From the NCBI GenBank assembly GCA_012934845.2, contig WNNJ02002277.1:1-64000 (forward strand): DNA of 64,000 nucleotides. Reading direction: 5' to 3'. Below the pieces are notes generated by a model that was given only the letters and a program-made list of their open reading frames with translations, made no database searches and was not told the origin of the DNA. The position numbers were made by a program, and so were the translations under genes. Every line of letters starts with the position of its first letter. The first letter of the stretch is position 1. Positions 1-13,625 of the stretch are shown piece after piece. This DNA is from Pomphorhynchus laevis (taxonomy: Eukaryota; Acanthocephala; Palaeacanthocephala; Echinorhynchida; Pomphorhynchidae).

Positions 1-2030
1 ATTATTATTTATTTTACTTATAAAAAATTATAATAATATTATTATTATATTATTATATTATATTATTATATTATATTATTATATTATTTATTATATTATT
101 TATTTTATTATAATAATAAATGATCAATTTTTAAAACAATTTATTAATAAATTGTACTTTTTGATGATGTTATAGTGAAATTAAAATATGAAATTAAAAA
201 GCATGTATACAATGATATTTGCTTCTTTTAGTTACAATTTACACCACTTTTAAATTGTTGATGGCTTGAATGATTTGTAAATAAATCACATTTGAAGTAA
301 CTAACTAGGAATATAAAAATTTATTATTTTTTTGATACAAAATTACTGTAATTTAAATGTTCACACATGTCGTGGATATTTATATAAACGTTAATGACAT
401 TTCATCCATAATATCATCTGATATTTATGAATTTACTTGTAGGCTCACGTAATGTAATATACGTAAAGGTCATATGTTTCCTTTAAATTATGCTGCAATA
501 TTGAGAAATTGTTTAAAAATCGAATAATAGTTTATATAATAGTTTTAAAATATTAATTGTACATTAACGTACAGTTAATAAACTGCACATATAAGTTTTA
601 TATTTACACCGATTTATGATTTATCATTTATGATAAATTATGATAAAATAATTTATGATAAAAATAATTTAAAATTAATTATTAATAATAATTAAGCGTT
701 AATAATAAGTGAATTAAAAGTAATTTAATTTTTATATCAGGATGTAAACTTCCTGATATTAGTTTCTAATTGTTATTTGTGCATTTACAAATAATATATT
801 GATAAAATAATTTATGATAAATTGTAATTATGATAAATTATAATAATTTATGATAAAAAGGAAATTATGAAATAATAATAATTTATTTAATTAATAATAA
901 TTTATTATTTACACTTTACTTCTTTATACTAAGAATCTTAGAAATTTTCTCCTATTTTATATCTATAATATTTTTCATTTGATACATTATAATTTTTATA
1001 ATTATTTCTGATTCAAGTTTAATAATATTTTTATTCGGATTTGTTTTTACTAAATGTTTACTAATTTTGTCAAAATTCTTTAAAATATATTTACTTAACT
1101 TTTCTACTTAGAATCATAGAATTTGTCTCCTATTTTATTTACATTATATTTATCATATTTTGTATTTGATACAAATATTTATTAATAATATTTATTAATA
1201 ATAAAAAATAAATTATTTATAATAATAGTTTTTTATTAATTATTATCATGTATATAATAAGATATTATTAATAAAATAAATTAAATAATATCAATAAGAT
1301 AAATGATAAGATAATATTTAACCTTTAAATAAAAACAACTTTTAATATTGTATCTAATCTCTATCAAATTATAATTGATCATAATTGGTGAACAAATTGT
1401 ATATAAAATAAATCAGTATTTTAATTATCAAAATAGTATTTTAATAGTATTTAATTTAATATGGTATAAATTAAAAACTTAAATATAAAACTTAAATGGT
1501 CTATTTAAAAATATAAATTTTATATTTTGCTTAAATACTTACACAAGCACCATTCTGACGTAATTAAGCCCATAAAAGTCTAAATTATCACACCATGTAA
1601 TAACAATCATAAATTAGCAAACGTTCATTAATTTTTATAAACAGACAAAATAGAAATATAAAAATATACAAAATTTGTTGAATATTTAAAACGACATTTA
1701 ATCAGGAGGAAATATCATTTGAGGAAGTCAAATGATAGTGGCTTTTGGTTAGTGGCATCTTCGTCAAAATTTCTATTTTAATTTTTATGATTTTTGTTTT
1801 TGGGATTTACTTCGTTTAGTATGAAATAACTAAATTCTATTAATTTACTTTGTAATTAATTTCGTCAGCTTATCAATTCAGTTTAAAATAACTATCACTT
1901 CAGGAATCAATCATTTATTTTTTTAATTTTTCTTCGCGTGATTAATTTGCATTCATTATACATTTCGAGTTCGTAATTATTTAGACACGTGTCATACCCA
2001 TTGATAGTTTTTATTATATTTAAATTTAAG
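1..2030. other. AT-rich non-coding DNA upstream of the first visible ANKFY1 exon
   Basis: Begins with about 120 bases of ATT/TATT microsatellite, then AT-rich low-complexity sequence. I see no exon; presumably this is intron of ANKFY1, since the exon at 2031 starts in mid-protein behind a TTTAAG acceptor. Confidence 0.6.
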
Positions 2031-5000
2031 ATTGACAATGGATTTGATCCGGATTGTTGGCACATTGATTCTGAACAATGCATGCAAAATCTACTCCACA
2101 AAGCTATTGACATAAACAATGAAGAAATCGCATGTTTCCTCATCGAAAAGTATATAACGTAGCATTTTATTAACCATCAAAGTCAATATTGTTAGCGGTG
2201 CTGATATGGAAAGCTATCGTACATATCACTGCGATGATAAAACAAATCATTTCGAAAATGATTTAAAATCACCGCTGCATTTGGCATGTCAATTCGGATT
2301 GTTATTTGTGGTTGAATGCTTGCTTCGAAATCACGTCAATCCAAATTGTCAGGTTCGTGACATTTTTGATTTCTGTTTCTATTTTTAGACAATTTTACAA
2401 CCTTTTTATATAGCAATTATTAGAAACGAACAAATATTTATTCAATATAATGTTCGATACTTTTATAATTAAGAGTTTGATATTATTTATAGTTTATAAA
2501 TAATATATATTAGCTGATCTGATTATAAGCCATCTAAAAAGTGATAGTCTTGGATTGTGGACGAAAGCTCGTGTTAGCTCAAGTTTGTTGAAATGATTTA
2601 CACTCAATATAATGATCTGATTGTACAAGAATATTGATCTGATTTATAACAAGTATTGAATCACCCCCAAAATGCCTGTATGATTATCTTCCATGCCGTA
2701 TTTGGTATTTTCATTACTATGTTCGATACACTTATAGGCCAGAATTTGTGAGTTTGTCATTTATTTTGCATATTTCCATATTCAAAATATGAAATTATTA
2801 ACATAACATCTTAACCATCTATTTGCTTATATTCTTCTCTGTTCCTTCAAATATTTGATCATATACATATTTATTAATTAATTATGAACGCAGAAGACAC
2901 TGAATATCAAGATAAATCAGTTAAATCACATTTGGAATGTTGATGAAGAGGGGAATTTAAATCAGTTAAATCACATTTGGATTTTTCGGGCTTTGCACCT
3001 TGAAGTTAAAAACCGTTTATCGTTTAAGTTAACATGTCGAATTGTATCTAAATATTATAGAAATTGGCTCACAAACATTACTTAGTATTTAACATTATTG
3101 TAAATTAGTGAAATTCTGGAGCAGATCGACAAATAACTAACTTTTTGATTTTATACATTTAGTAATAAAGAGTTAAATTACTTATTTGTGGCAGAATGCT
3201 TGCTTTGACACAGTTGTGCATTATCCAGCTCATTGGTAATAAAACTCATTAGTATAAAGAGTTAACGCTTTGTCCAAAAACAGTTTAAAAAGTAAAATGA
3301 ATTTATTTGTCAGCTCCTTAGTAATAAACAGTAAAATCACTGATTTTATTTAGTCATCAAAAAAACGAATGTAATGTTTATTCATTTTATAAATGCATAT
3401 TTATGTGAAATGTAGATGAGCTATTTTTATATCTCCTATAAGACTAACTCACTAGTTGAATTCATTATAAATATTACTGAACATCGTAACCACCTATTAA
3501 TTAAACATTAAAAACATCATAGTTAAGGATAGCAGCACATGTTTAAGGTCACTATTATGTATAAACGATTATATTAAACGACTTTGTTATATTTACCAAA
3601 GAAAAATAATCGAACTTACTCTATCCAGGTCATTAAATTCTTCTTGAACATATGTAAATATACGCTTGCATTGAGTTGGTGTCTTTTATTATGCTTTTAA
3701 CTTATAAATACAATACAATAGTTGATATTATTACTTGTGGTTTTCAAAAAACTGCTGATATGGATAAGGCAACTAATCTCTTGACGAAATGCATAGATCT
3801 AATTGATTCTGCAAGCAGAAAACAGCATAATTATAAAACGGTTTTAGTTATATTACTTTCGAGAATAGTTTTTGTTGCCAATTAATCACCACATCGTCTT
3901 TAATATCAGATCGTGATGGTGCACTGCTGCTATTGACCGAACTACTTATCGACAATTGAATCCTTAAAGTAATCAGTTCACTGGATATTTTTATAGAAAA
4001 TGCAAAAGCGAATTATTCTGATAATCATGTAATCCTTTCTCGGAATGACCGAGGATTACTGTGTCTTAATATAATAAATTATGTGCTTTAATATAATATA
4101 TGCCTTAATATAATAATATTATATTATAATATAATATTAAAATATTATAATATTATATTATAATATAATATTATATTAAAATATAATATTTTATATTTCT
4201 TATCAATCTTTATATTTTAAGTCTTTATATTTTACTTATATGTCCGTATCTATCGACATAGTAATAAAAATAACAATATCTTTATAACTCAAAGCAATTT
4301 CTTCGTGAACGAGAGTGAAGCGAAGTCTTTATATTTTTTATTAGATAAATAAAATTAGATATTTTCTTATTACCTGATTAATAAAATGGGTTTAACTTTC
4401 ATGTAATAATTATTTCAACATTTTGCATTTAGTCATTTTTGCATTTTCAGAAATAATAACTTTGATTAATAATTAATATTAAATAAATTAAAAAACGTAA
4501 TTTTATGTTTTAAACATAAAAGCATAGATATCAGCAAAGCGCGGTAAGTGAGAAACAAATGATTTTGGTCAGTAATTAGCAATAACGAATTAGATTTCGC
4601 AACATGGTAACTCGATTGTTTTGCTTTTAATACGCTTTTATTTATATGACATTTTGCTACGATTTACAAGACGGATTACATTTTTAGCATAACTTTCACT
4701 TAATATTTTAAGTTTTGCCTACATTTCAAAATTGACTTAAAAATCCATTTCATTTTATTTAGTTAGCCGTTCATTTTATTCATTTTATTAATCCATTCAT
4801 TTTATTTAGTTAAAAATCTATTTCATTTTATTTAGTTAATTAAGTTAACTAAGTTTTAAATTAGAATATCCCAGCAAACTAAGATTTCAGTAATGCAAAA
4901 GATCTTTGTTTTAACTGTTTAAACTCATTTAGTAGCCGTTCGATGTGCAGTTTTTTAATGTCGTTTGACTGTCCAATGACAATTGTTTAAGTAAAATCAG

Positions 5001-8000
5001 TTTAATCCGAGGTATTTAATAGGTACTTAATACAAGTATTGCTATTTTATTAAATAATTAAAACAAAATTTATTTTTGATATTGGAAAGTTACAATATTA
5101 ATATTGTAATATTAATATTAATATTACAATAAATACTCCTTTTTATTAATACTCCTTTTAACATTTCAGTTATACCAATAAAAATATAATATGATATAAA
5201 TATAATATAATATTAAAAAATGTACGATTTTGTTTATTTTGCAATTTTAATATCAATAAAATAATACTCTAATAAAATATCATATTTATATTATATATCT
5301 TTTATTTATATAATAAATGAATATCATAAATCTTTTATCTTTAATCTTTTTAAAAATAAAATAATATTTGTATATTAATAATTTGTATATTAATAAAACA
5401 ATAATATATTATATTTAATAAAATAATATTTAGATGATCTGTTATGCTTTAATGCAAATTGTGCTTGTAACATTTGACTGAAATATTGGAAATATAATAT
5501 TTAATGATTCATTAGTTAAATTTAATATGTTTTACATGTTAATTTTTTTAATTTTACTCTCTGAATAAATTCGGCAATATAAGGTATTTATATACACTAT
5601 TTCGGTTGTTCTATTTAAATAAAATCTAACTCTTAATCTATAATTTTCAATCATTAGTCATATTTGATATTTGCAGGATTCTAATGTTATTTTAACAATC
5701 AGGATTTGGTTGAATAATTAACCGGTTCTTTTATTTTTCTGATTATATTAATTAGCTTGTAAACTTAATTGTTTGAAAGTAAATTTTCATTAAACTAAAG
5801 ATGTCTTAAGGATATTGACGGAAACACACCGCTGCATCTGGCAATTGAATTTGACTTCGGCGATATCACTCGACTACTTCTAGCATACCATAATCTCAAT
5901 ATCGACGTTTACAACAAAAGCAATTTGGATGCGTTTGCACTTGCATTGAAAGTTAAAAATTTCAATGCAGTTCGCTATATTCTAGAACGGGATCCCAAAG
6001 TAGCTGAAAGGGTTTAATCTGAATTTGCTTTTTGTAATTTGAATCTTTCTGAATTTAGTTGGATAGAAGCGGATACAACTTTTTACACCAGTCCGTAATA
6101 AATCAAGAGCTTGAAGCTGTGTTATTTTTGCTGGGATTCGGTGTCGATGTAAATTCAAAAACACGTGATAAAAATGCCAAATCCGCATTGCACTTGGCAG
6201 CTGAAATTGGTGATGAAATTCTTCTACGAAATCTGGTTAGACTGCAAAATTAGAAATTCCCTAAACATAATTTTAAATTTATGAATAATTTGTAATTATT
6301 TTACCTAATGAACATTAAAACTTTTGTTCAATTTACAACATCTTATGACAGATAGCTTCAAGGAAATTTCCTTTTCCTTTAAGGAAAATGAAATAATGAT
6401 TTTAATTGCGAAACAAGAGAAAAATCATTTACATAATGGTTTTCATATATAGTGAGAGTTTTGTTTGTAAATATTATATTTTTTGTTTATATATAATTAT
6501 ATATAAATAAATATATAAATAGATACATATTTTTTTAATAGATTTTTCAAACTTTTAATAAATTAAACAAATTATTTATTCGGCAAGATCTTTTCATTTA
6601 AATTATTAACAATATGGGATTGAATTGTAAGGACCATCGATTATTTTTATACTTTTAGATTGTCAGAAAATATCAGTTGATAACTAGCGACATCTTCAAC
6701 AAAAGTAGTTAGCGAAATATCAAATAAAATTTAATCAATTTAAAATATGTTTGGCTCTTAAATATGTTTGGTCTTAAAACTAATAGCATTTTATCAACTT
6801 TAAATAACCTCTAAACAATTTTAAATATTTTTCGGACTTAAATACAATAAATAACTTCAGGATAATTTTAAATATTTTTGACATTTAAATATTTTTGGAC
6901 TTGAATTGAAACTATCATTTTTTGATAATGATCCATTATTGATAAAGAATTATTGGAGCTGGATCCAAGAAAAGAGGAAATTATTTTGATATTTCGCTAA
7001 CTTCTGTTAGCATCTTCAGAAAATTAGATAATTTTCTGAAGATGCTAACAGAAGTTAGCGAAATATCAATAAAAAATTTCCTCTTTTCTTGGATCCAGCT
7101 CCAATAATTCTTAATAGCATTTTTTATCCACATAACATAATCTCAGAACAATTTTAAATATTTTTGGACTCGAAACTAATAGCATTTTTTATCGACTTGA
7201 AATAATTTCTGGACAATTGTAAAAAAACTTTGACTTTTAATATTTTTGGACATAAAACTGATAGCATTTTAATTCACACGGCATAACCTCTGGACAATTC
7301 AAAACAAATTTAACCTTCTAACATGTTTGGCCTATAGCTATGTGAGTTAATAGTTCCCAATGTTTAATAGCTACTAGCTGGAGCCAACATAAATGACTTT
7401 GATGCAAATCATCAGACACCTTTACACATCGCTTGTGTTCATAGCCATGCAGTAATTTGTTCAATTTTATTAGAACAGCCATCAATTGACGAATTTATAA
7501 AAGACCGCAATTTGAATAACGGTAAAGTACATGTACTTTATAAATGTATTTTATAATGCTTAATAATCACTCTATTTGTTGTGCATACTTTGTTTAATAT
7601 CAGTGGCAATATCAGCCAAACTTTGATGCGCTTACCTTTTCTAAGACTATTTAGCTTTACTCACTTATGAAATATTTGATATATTTTAATAGATTTGATA
7701 TATTTCGATATATCTAAACATAAACTTTAATACTAAATTTAAAATGTCAATATTTATAGTTTTTTGCTTGCAAAACTACGAGGTTTGTAGATCAGGTACC
7801 AGAAAGTAACATACAATTAGTCAATATTTTTTGTAAAGTATCTGACCCCTCATGAATTTCTAGATTGATGGAATATTCGAATATTTGATTTGACGGAAAT
7901 TATTCTCAAATCGAAACTTTAGCAGCATTCATTCGGTTACTTTTCCTATTAGTGAATATTTAAAATAATTAAAACTTGACAAAATGCTCATTTCAATAAA

Positions 8001-11000
8001 ATTTTGTTTTAATTTTTTCACTTGTCTCAGTAAATGATTGACAATCGCTAATCGAATATTTAATAAAAGTGTATTTCAAATTCTAACAACAATTAGCATG
8101 CGCAGTATTTACGACCGAATCCCAATTTTGTGCTTCGATCATAATGCTTACATCTTCGTCGTTTATTTGTACCGCATATGCTTTAATAATAAATCTAATC
8201 CAGCGTGGGTGGTTAATTGCATTAACATCAACTAAAATTGATCGATTTTTACAATACATAACAAGAAAAGTGGACTACAAAATCATACATTTCCAATTCC
8301 ATGACAAAAAATTATTTAAAATGAATACATAAATTTATTTAAGTGAATAGGTGAATTTAAGGTGTCATGTGACTCATCCTAAATTCATTATTGGTGGAAT
8401 CTACAAAATATTTTCAAGAATATTTACTTTGCTGTATTTTTAATTGAGCTAAAATCGATACTAAAAAATATTTTTATGAAATTGTTTAAAATTAGCAGAT
8501 TTTCGTCTAATGTAGCACAATGCTGCAATGCCTGCCTTTCTACCTTTTATAATTTTCTTATAATGAAGTATGCTTATGAGATATATCTTTACGCCAATGC
8601 GAACATTCACCCACTGACCTGCCTTTTGCATCAATGAATTGTCTTTGCTATATTTCCTACTTCTATTCAAATGCTCCTAAACTTGGAAAAATCCAAAGTA
8701 CTTCAGATCGCAACTTTTACAAATGTACTATTTTAATTCAATTATTAGATTACTTCAAACGCGTCATGCTATGATTTTGTATCATAACTTTAAGTTTGTC
8801 TAAGATAATCAACGGATCAGCGGACATTGTTTCTCTTTTTTGATTTAATCATCCGTAGATATGAACAAGGTTTTTTTTCAAAAATCTATTCATAAACTAT
8901 ATCGATAAAATAAAACGTATTCACTAGAATATCGATAATTAACGCTTTCCTATTATTAAACAGTTGTAATCGGGTTTAACATGTAAAGCTTATTCATTCC
9001 AGCATGACTTATCATTTGACATTATTCACAAAGAATCTAAATTATCTTGTTGATTTTATTTGGACTGACTTATTTTAAGCTTTACACATCGCGGCTGAAA
9101 ATGGTCATTACGATGCTTTTAGTACACTTGTATTAAATTCATGTATAAATCCGCAAATACAAAACGGCAAGTGAGTAATATATTGATGCTGGTATTCATT
9201 AATTTAATACTAAAGTATATTTTTGCCTCTAACGAATAGTTTAGTTAATATCGCAACGTTTCCAATTATATAATGTATATAATTTAAGAAAATATATTTT
9301 ATTGTTCCATGTTGGTAAAGAACCCTTGTTTCTCGTCCATATAGTATAAATTATACTACAATTTTTATAATTATAATTATATATTTATATTATTTAAAAT
9401 CATTCCATCTTCTCCTAGAATTTATAAATTCTAAGGATTTATGAATTCCGATAGTAGGAATTCTATGATTTTTTTGATTTTATCAGTCACATTAAGTGGA
9501 TCATATGATCGATTATTGATCAATCCCTTGTACTTTTGAATTGAAATTATAAAACGTTAATTAAATTTAATATTTCTAAATTCTTATTATAAAATTATCT
9601 TATATAGTTTCATTTGAAAATGTCAGGATGTTTATTATACGTTTATTAGTAAATGTCAAAAATGATATATTTGAACTGCATCAAATGTCTTTTGTCGAAT
9701 AATAAAAATAATTTATTATTTTCTAGACACATACTTACATTAGTTTGGTATTACCAAATATGGTAATATTGATAAGCGTTTGAAGTTTCAACGCATTTGA
9801 ACAATTCGGTTTCGATATTTTGTTTTAATTCCCTAATTTGGATAATTATTTTAAGCATAAGTGAAATTTTATAGTTTTCAGTTAGAAGTAAAATATGTTT
9901 AAAATACACAATTCAAATTTAATCACATTTAATTGTGTTTTGAAAATGTAGCAATCTGATAATTATTAAACTTGCATGCTTTATGCTATTTCTAAACATG
10001 TGCTACCTAATTAATGTGATATGTAAAATATATTTGTTTTTGAAAACTCAAATATTTATTTTACTTAAAATTGAAGTCTTACTTTAATTTTACTTTTTAT
10101 AAATAAGCACTCAGCACGAACAAAAATTAATTAAAAGTTCGAATTATATTAGCCGCACTGAATAATTGTATTTTATATTTATATATAAGATCCCTAATTT
10201 TTAAAAATCTCTTGTTTGAGATTAATTTTCTGGTTGCTCTGGAAGAATTGTGACCGAGATTTTTACTAATGATGCATTTGTAAATTTTTAAAATGCCGAC
10301 TTTAGAAGGTAACCATTTACATTTGATACAGTTATTAATTGCGCATTAATATTTTGTAGATATTAATGTATATATTATACATTAAAATAATATTAATTAT
10401 TATATTACAATTATTACATTACATTATTATAATATATTATATATATTAGTTATACTGCAAATTAAGATTTTAGGGTTTTCTTTTAAAAAAGAAAACCCTC
10501 AAAGAGTCAAGTTCTGCACTATTCGCTAAAAATTGAGATCTATATAAGATCTCAAATTTTAAAAAATCTCTCGTGTGAGATTATTTTTCTGGTTGCTCTG
10601 GAAGAATTGTGACCGATATTTTTACTAACGACTTTAAAATGTAACAATTCACATTTGGTAAAGTTATTAATTGCGCATTTTGTAAAATATTAGTTATTCT
10701 GCTAAATTAAGATTTGAGGGTTTTCTTTTTATATAGTTACTGATGCCGTAAGTTCTGCACTTTATGCTAAGCACAGGCTTAAAGGCGCGTGAACGTTTGT
10801 TGGGAACTTATAAAGCTTTATTACAGTGCAGAAAAATGTCATTTACAAATTTAATTATTTTTCTGCATAATTATGATGTTTTATTTTGTCGATTTTCTTA
10901 ATTTCTTGATGCTTTAGATACATGAATGTTTTGCACATAATAGCGAGTTATGTTACTGGTGAAACCAGCGTGAAGATGCTTGATGTAATTTTTATGAAGT

Positions 11001-13604
11001 ATCCTGATTTTAACTTGGACGCAAAAGATATCCGAGGCTTTACGGGTGATTTCGTAATTATTTTTAATTTTGATCTTTAAAACTTACTCTCCTAATCTCC
11101 TAATGTTGCTGTTCTTTAATGATTTTTGCGATATCCAGTTTTTTTTAATACTCAAGCAAAAATACAAACTTGATAATATCACAGGTTCCTGTGAATATTA
11201 AGATATGTGAAACGTCTTGTTATAAGCCGTCGTTTTTATTCTTCCTTTTTCTTATTTCAATTTTTCTAAAAATTTCAATTCGAGGAAATATTGAAATATT
11301 AACAAATCATGAAATTCCAACTAATGAAATTTCATCAAATTTTATCCAAAAACGGTATCATGAACTTTGATGTTATCTAAAATGTAATTTTATTTAATTT
11401 CGATAAATTGTTTTTTTTTTCGAAATCGATACTTTTACGTATGCTTATGGATAAGAATTAGTACTCATCGATCAAAACCTTTACATTTTAATTGAAGTTA
11501 TCGTGTTTGCATCCGTTGCTATCATTTTTGAAATGCAAAATTGATCATTTATTGATCGAATGAATGAAATGGAAGATTTATTTTATATAGTACAATAAGC
11601 GAAAATTGATTTTCTCGTCAAAGCGTTTCAAATTTTGTCATTTTCAATTAAATACAGGGTGTATTGTGCGTAGCAAACAATATTAAATACTCTATCTACA
11701 TTTAATGATTTAGATTTAATCATATAATTATAACGAGTTAGAAAATATGAATAAAATAAATTTAATTTTTAAAATTTCAAACACAATTTATTTGATTTTA
11801 AAGAAATAAATATAATTCTTACCAGTTAAAAGTATTAATTAACAACTATTTATTAATAATAACTTTAAATAGATTAATAAAAATTAAATTAATTTAAATT
11901 ATTATTGAAATTATTATTAATTTAAATTACTATATTTTTTAATATTGATAATTTCGATTTACGGTATAACTTTATAATATTAATATTTTAATATTTATGA
12001 AATAGTAATTAGTATTTCTCCTTTTAGCTCTTCATATTTCATATATAAACGGAAATGGATTACTGTGTCGAGCCTTAGTTGCTTTGGGTGCTAGCATTTC
12101 TTTGTGTGATTCTGATCATTCAACAATCTTCGACATTCCAATGCCCTCTCTTGCCTTACTTCACTCGATATTAGGTATTACTAATATATTACAAAGAGAA
12201 TTTAATTTCTCATCTAAACTTTTTCGGTTCGTATTGCTCAAATAATTCCAGAAACTAGCTTTATAATTTTGAAAAAATTGTATGCAAAATCAAATAATAA
12301 AATTACAAAATTGTATCACAAATCTTTATTTAAAGCATTCTCTGGCCTTTTGCATGATTTAAAAATAAAAACAATTGAATAAATTATTATATTTAATGTT
12401 TATATACACCGTATGATACAAAAAATATTTTTTTTCATTAACTTTTTATAAATTCACTAATATAATTAATGTAATTAATTAATTTATTTATTTAAATTCA
12501 GTATTCTAATGCTGTATGTTTTTAACTTGCAATTTTGTTGACAATACAAATGGGTACTTTATCCTTGAACCTGTAAGTTTCGTTAATTTGCATTTTAGCT
12601 GCTTTAGCAAAATTGACTTTCAATCACTCACATACGGTGAATGTTTGCAATTTCGATACTTAGGCACTACTGTAACAATGTGATTTTCCAGACAATCTTA
12701 TAGTTGATTTTGAAACATGAACAAATCATGGCATATAGTCGAATTTTCATTTGCAGTCATTTAACAATTAAAGAAGTATTTTTCCTTGAAATATCGGAAT
12801 TGAAAATTCGACAATTTTTTAATTAAGTCACTAATATGATCTATTTTTTATTAGCTCAACCAACGATTAATTATAATTAATAATTAGAATTAATTAGATT
12901 AATTCTAATTATTAATTAGAATTAATCAACGATTAATTATCATAATGTATAAGCAGCTTTTCAAACAACAGGAGGAATTATGCATTTACGAAAATGCATT
13001 TACGGAATATTTTAGTTTTTATGTTTTCATACTGATTTCAAATATCGATTTTAACTTCTTAACCCAAATTCAATTTTGCTTAATTTTGCTAAGATTTTAA
13101 CTTCTTACCCCAAATTCAATTTTGCTTAATTTTGTTGAACGTATGCTTCACAATGCTTATACATGAGCACATCTGCAAAAATTTGTGAATTATCGAGATA
13201 TCTATAGATGAATTCTGAATCATTTATAAAGTTAAAATATTATTTGTTTGATAAAACTTTAGATACGTTAAAAAATGAACCACGCTGGGCACAGTGCGAT
13301 CACTGTATGGAGTGTAAAATGAAGTTTACACTTACGAGCCGAAGACATCACTGGTAAATTTAGTTATTATTTAAATGTTTTGAACATTTGCTTTTGCAGT
13401 CGACATTGTGGACGAATTTTGTGCAAGAAATGCTCAGAGCTAGAACTTCCGATTCCTAAATTTAATCTTGATAAAACTGTTCGTGTTTGCCAAACATGTT
13501 TTGATTTTTTAACCATGGGACTAACAAATATTGACAGCTATTTTCTTTGTAACTACAAACGTCAAACTTTTCTATTATCGCAATGTTTTAGATTGTACTC
13601 ATAA
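2031..13604 (+). CDS. ANKFY1: ANKFY1 (Rabankyrin-5) homologue, C-terminal part: ankyrin repeats plus FYVE zinc finger
   Basis: Exons read at 2031-2149, 2196-2352, 5811-6011, 6059-6235, 7371-7521, 9080-9170, 10918-11045, 12028-12174, 13263-13353 and 13400-13604. All junctions are GT..AG and in phase, giving 488 residues up to a TAA stop. The first nine exons carry ankyrin repeats with motifs such as TPLHLA, ALHLAAE, TPLHIA and ALHIAAENG. The last two encode a FYVE finger with RRHHCRHCG, paired cysteines and VRVCQTC; the split Cys codon at 13353/13400 is restored exactly by splicing. The WxxD motif is degenerate (WAQC). Repeat order and junction context follow animal ANKFY1, an endosomal Rab5 effector that binds PtdIns(3)P through FYVE. 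The N-terminal BTB part and early repeats must lie left of the window. Introns range from 46 nt to 3.5 kb. The tail after the FYVE domain is longer than I recall for the family, and a possible 43-nt intron lies at 13549-13591. Confidence 0.92.
3676..3885 (+). other. Open stretch in ANKFY1 intron, unassigned
   Basis: An open frame of 69 codons in the 3.5-kb intron contains a hydrophilic part (MDKATNLLTKCIDLIDSASRKQ). The ANKFY1 exons on both sides already join in phase without it. I do not recognise it, and it may be chance. Confidence 0.15.
4854..5096 (+). repeat. 243-bp dispersed repeat, copy 1
   Basis: Matches 15707-15949 in the same orientation over 243 bp, with no gaps and only a few base differences by eye. 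Lies in an ANKFY1 intron. No coding capacity. Confidence 0.9.
5420..5690 (+). repeat. About 270-bp dispersed repeat, copy 1
   Basis: Recurs as its reverse complement at about 14252-14518 (for example the ATTCTAATCTATAATTTTC-type segment near the end). It lies just downstream of the 243-bp repeat, so both may be parts of one element of about 0.85 kb. Confidence 0.85.
6236..7370 (+). other. ANKFY1 intron
   Basis: AT-rich, with repeated short phrases of the type AATATTTTTGGAC..TAATAGCATTTT and the foldback element at 6945-7112. No exon seen. Confidence 0.6.
6945..7112. mobile_element. Foldback / MITE-like hairpin element, about 168 bp
   Basis: Two arms of about 80 bp are almost perfect reverse complements around the centre AATTAGATAATT. 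The ends read AAGAATTATTGGAGCTGG and its complement. The element contains CTGTTAGCATCTTCAG and its inverse. It has no coding capacity. A degenerate half lies at about 6659-6735 and a related copy at 19108-19345, so it is a family. Lies in an ANKFY1 intron. Confidence 0.85.
7522..9079 (+). other. ANKFY1 intron
   Basis: Open stretches of 60-70 codons occur at 8038-8332 and on the minus strand at 8461-8670, but the flanking exons join in phase (AAC G|CT TTA) without them. I do not recognise the peptides. Confidence 0.5.
9171..10917 (+). other. ANKFY1 intron
   Basis: AT-rich and non-coding, apart from the 359-bp-spaced duplication at 10190-10650. Confidence 0.6.
10190..10650 (+). repeat. Tandem duplication, spacing about 359 bp
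   Basis: The block ending TGGTTGCTCTGGAAGAATTG starts its common core at 10231 and again at 10590, each copy preceded by an AAGATC..AAATCTC stretch. Non-coding, in an ANKFY1 intron. Confidence 0.75.
11046..13262 (+). other. Two ANKFY1 introns flanking the exon at 12028-12174
   Basis: AT-rich. Contains a long near-palindrome built of ATTAATTAGATTAATTCTAA units at about 12840-12945. No other exon seen. Confidence 0.6.
13354..13399 (+). other. 46-nt intron splitting the FYVE finger
   Basis: GTAAAT...TTGCAG. Removing it restores the Cys codon of RRHHCRHCG. It is one of about ten introns of 43-67 nt in the window, at or near the lower limit for animals. Confidence 0.9.
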
Positions 13605-13625
13605 ATTCGATACATTTGCCAATCG

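Larger units (their letters stand above)
2353..5810 (+). other. Large ANKFY1 intron with repeat copies
   Basis: AT-rich. It contains an ATAATATTAT low-complexity block (about 4080-4200) and the two segments 4854-5096 and about 5420-5690 that recur near 15.7 and 14.3 kb. No further ankyrin exon is needed or seen. Confidence 0.6.

Noticed and set aside
1907-2143. 78-codon minus-strand frame
   Set aside because: Lies opposite the ANKFY1 ankyrin exon at 2031-2149, which has the repeat motif and splice sites.
8038-8332. Overlapping hydrophobic frames in an ANKFY1 intron, considered as a small membrane protein
   Set aside because: No start context, no similarity recognised, and the flanking exons splice in phase without it.
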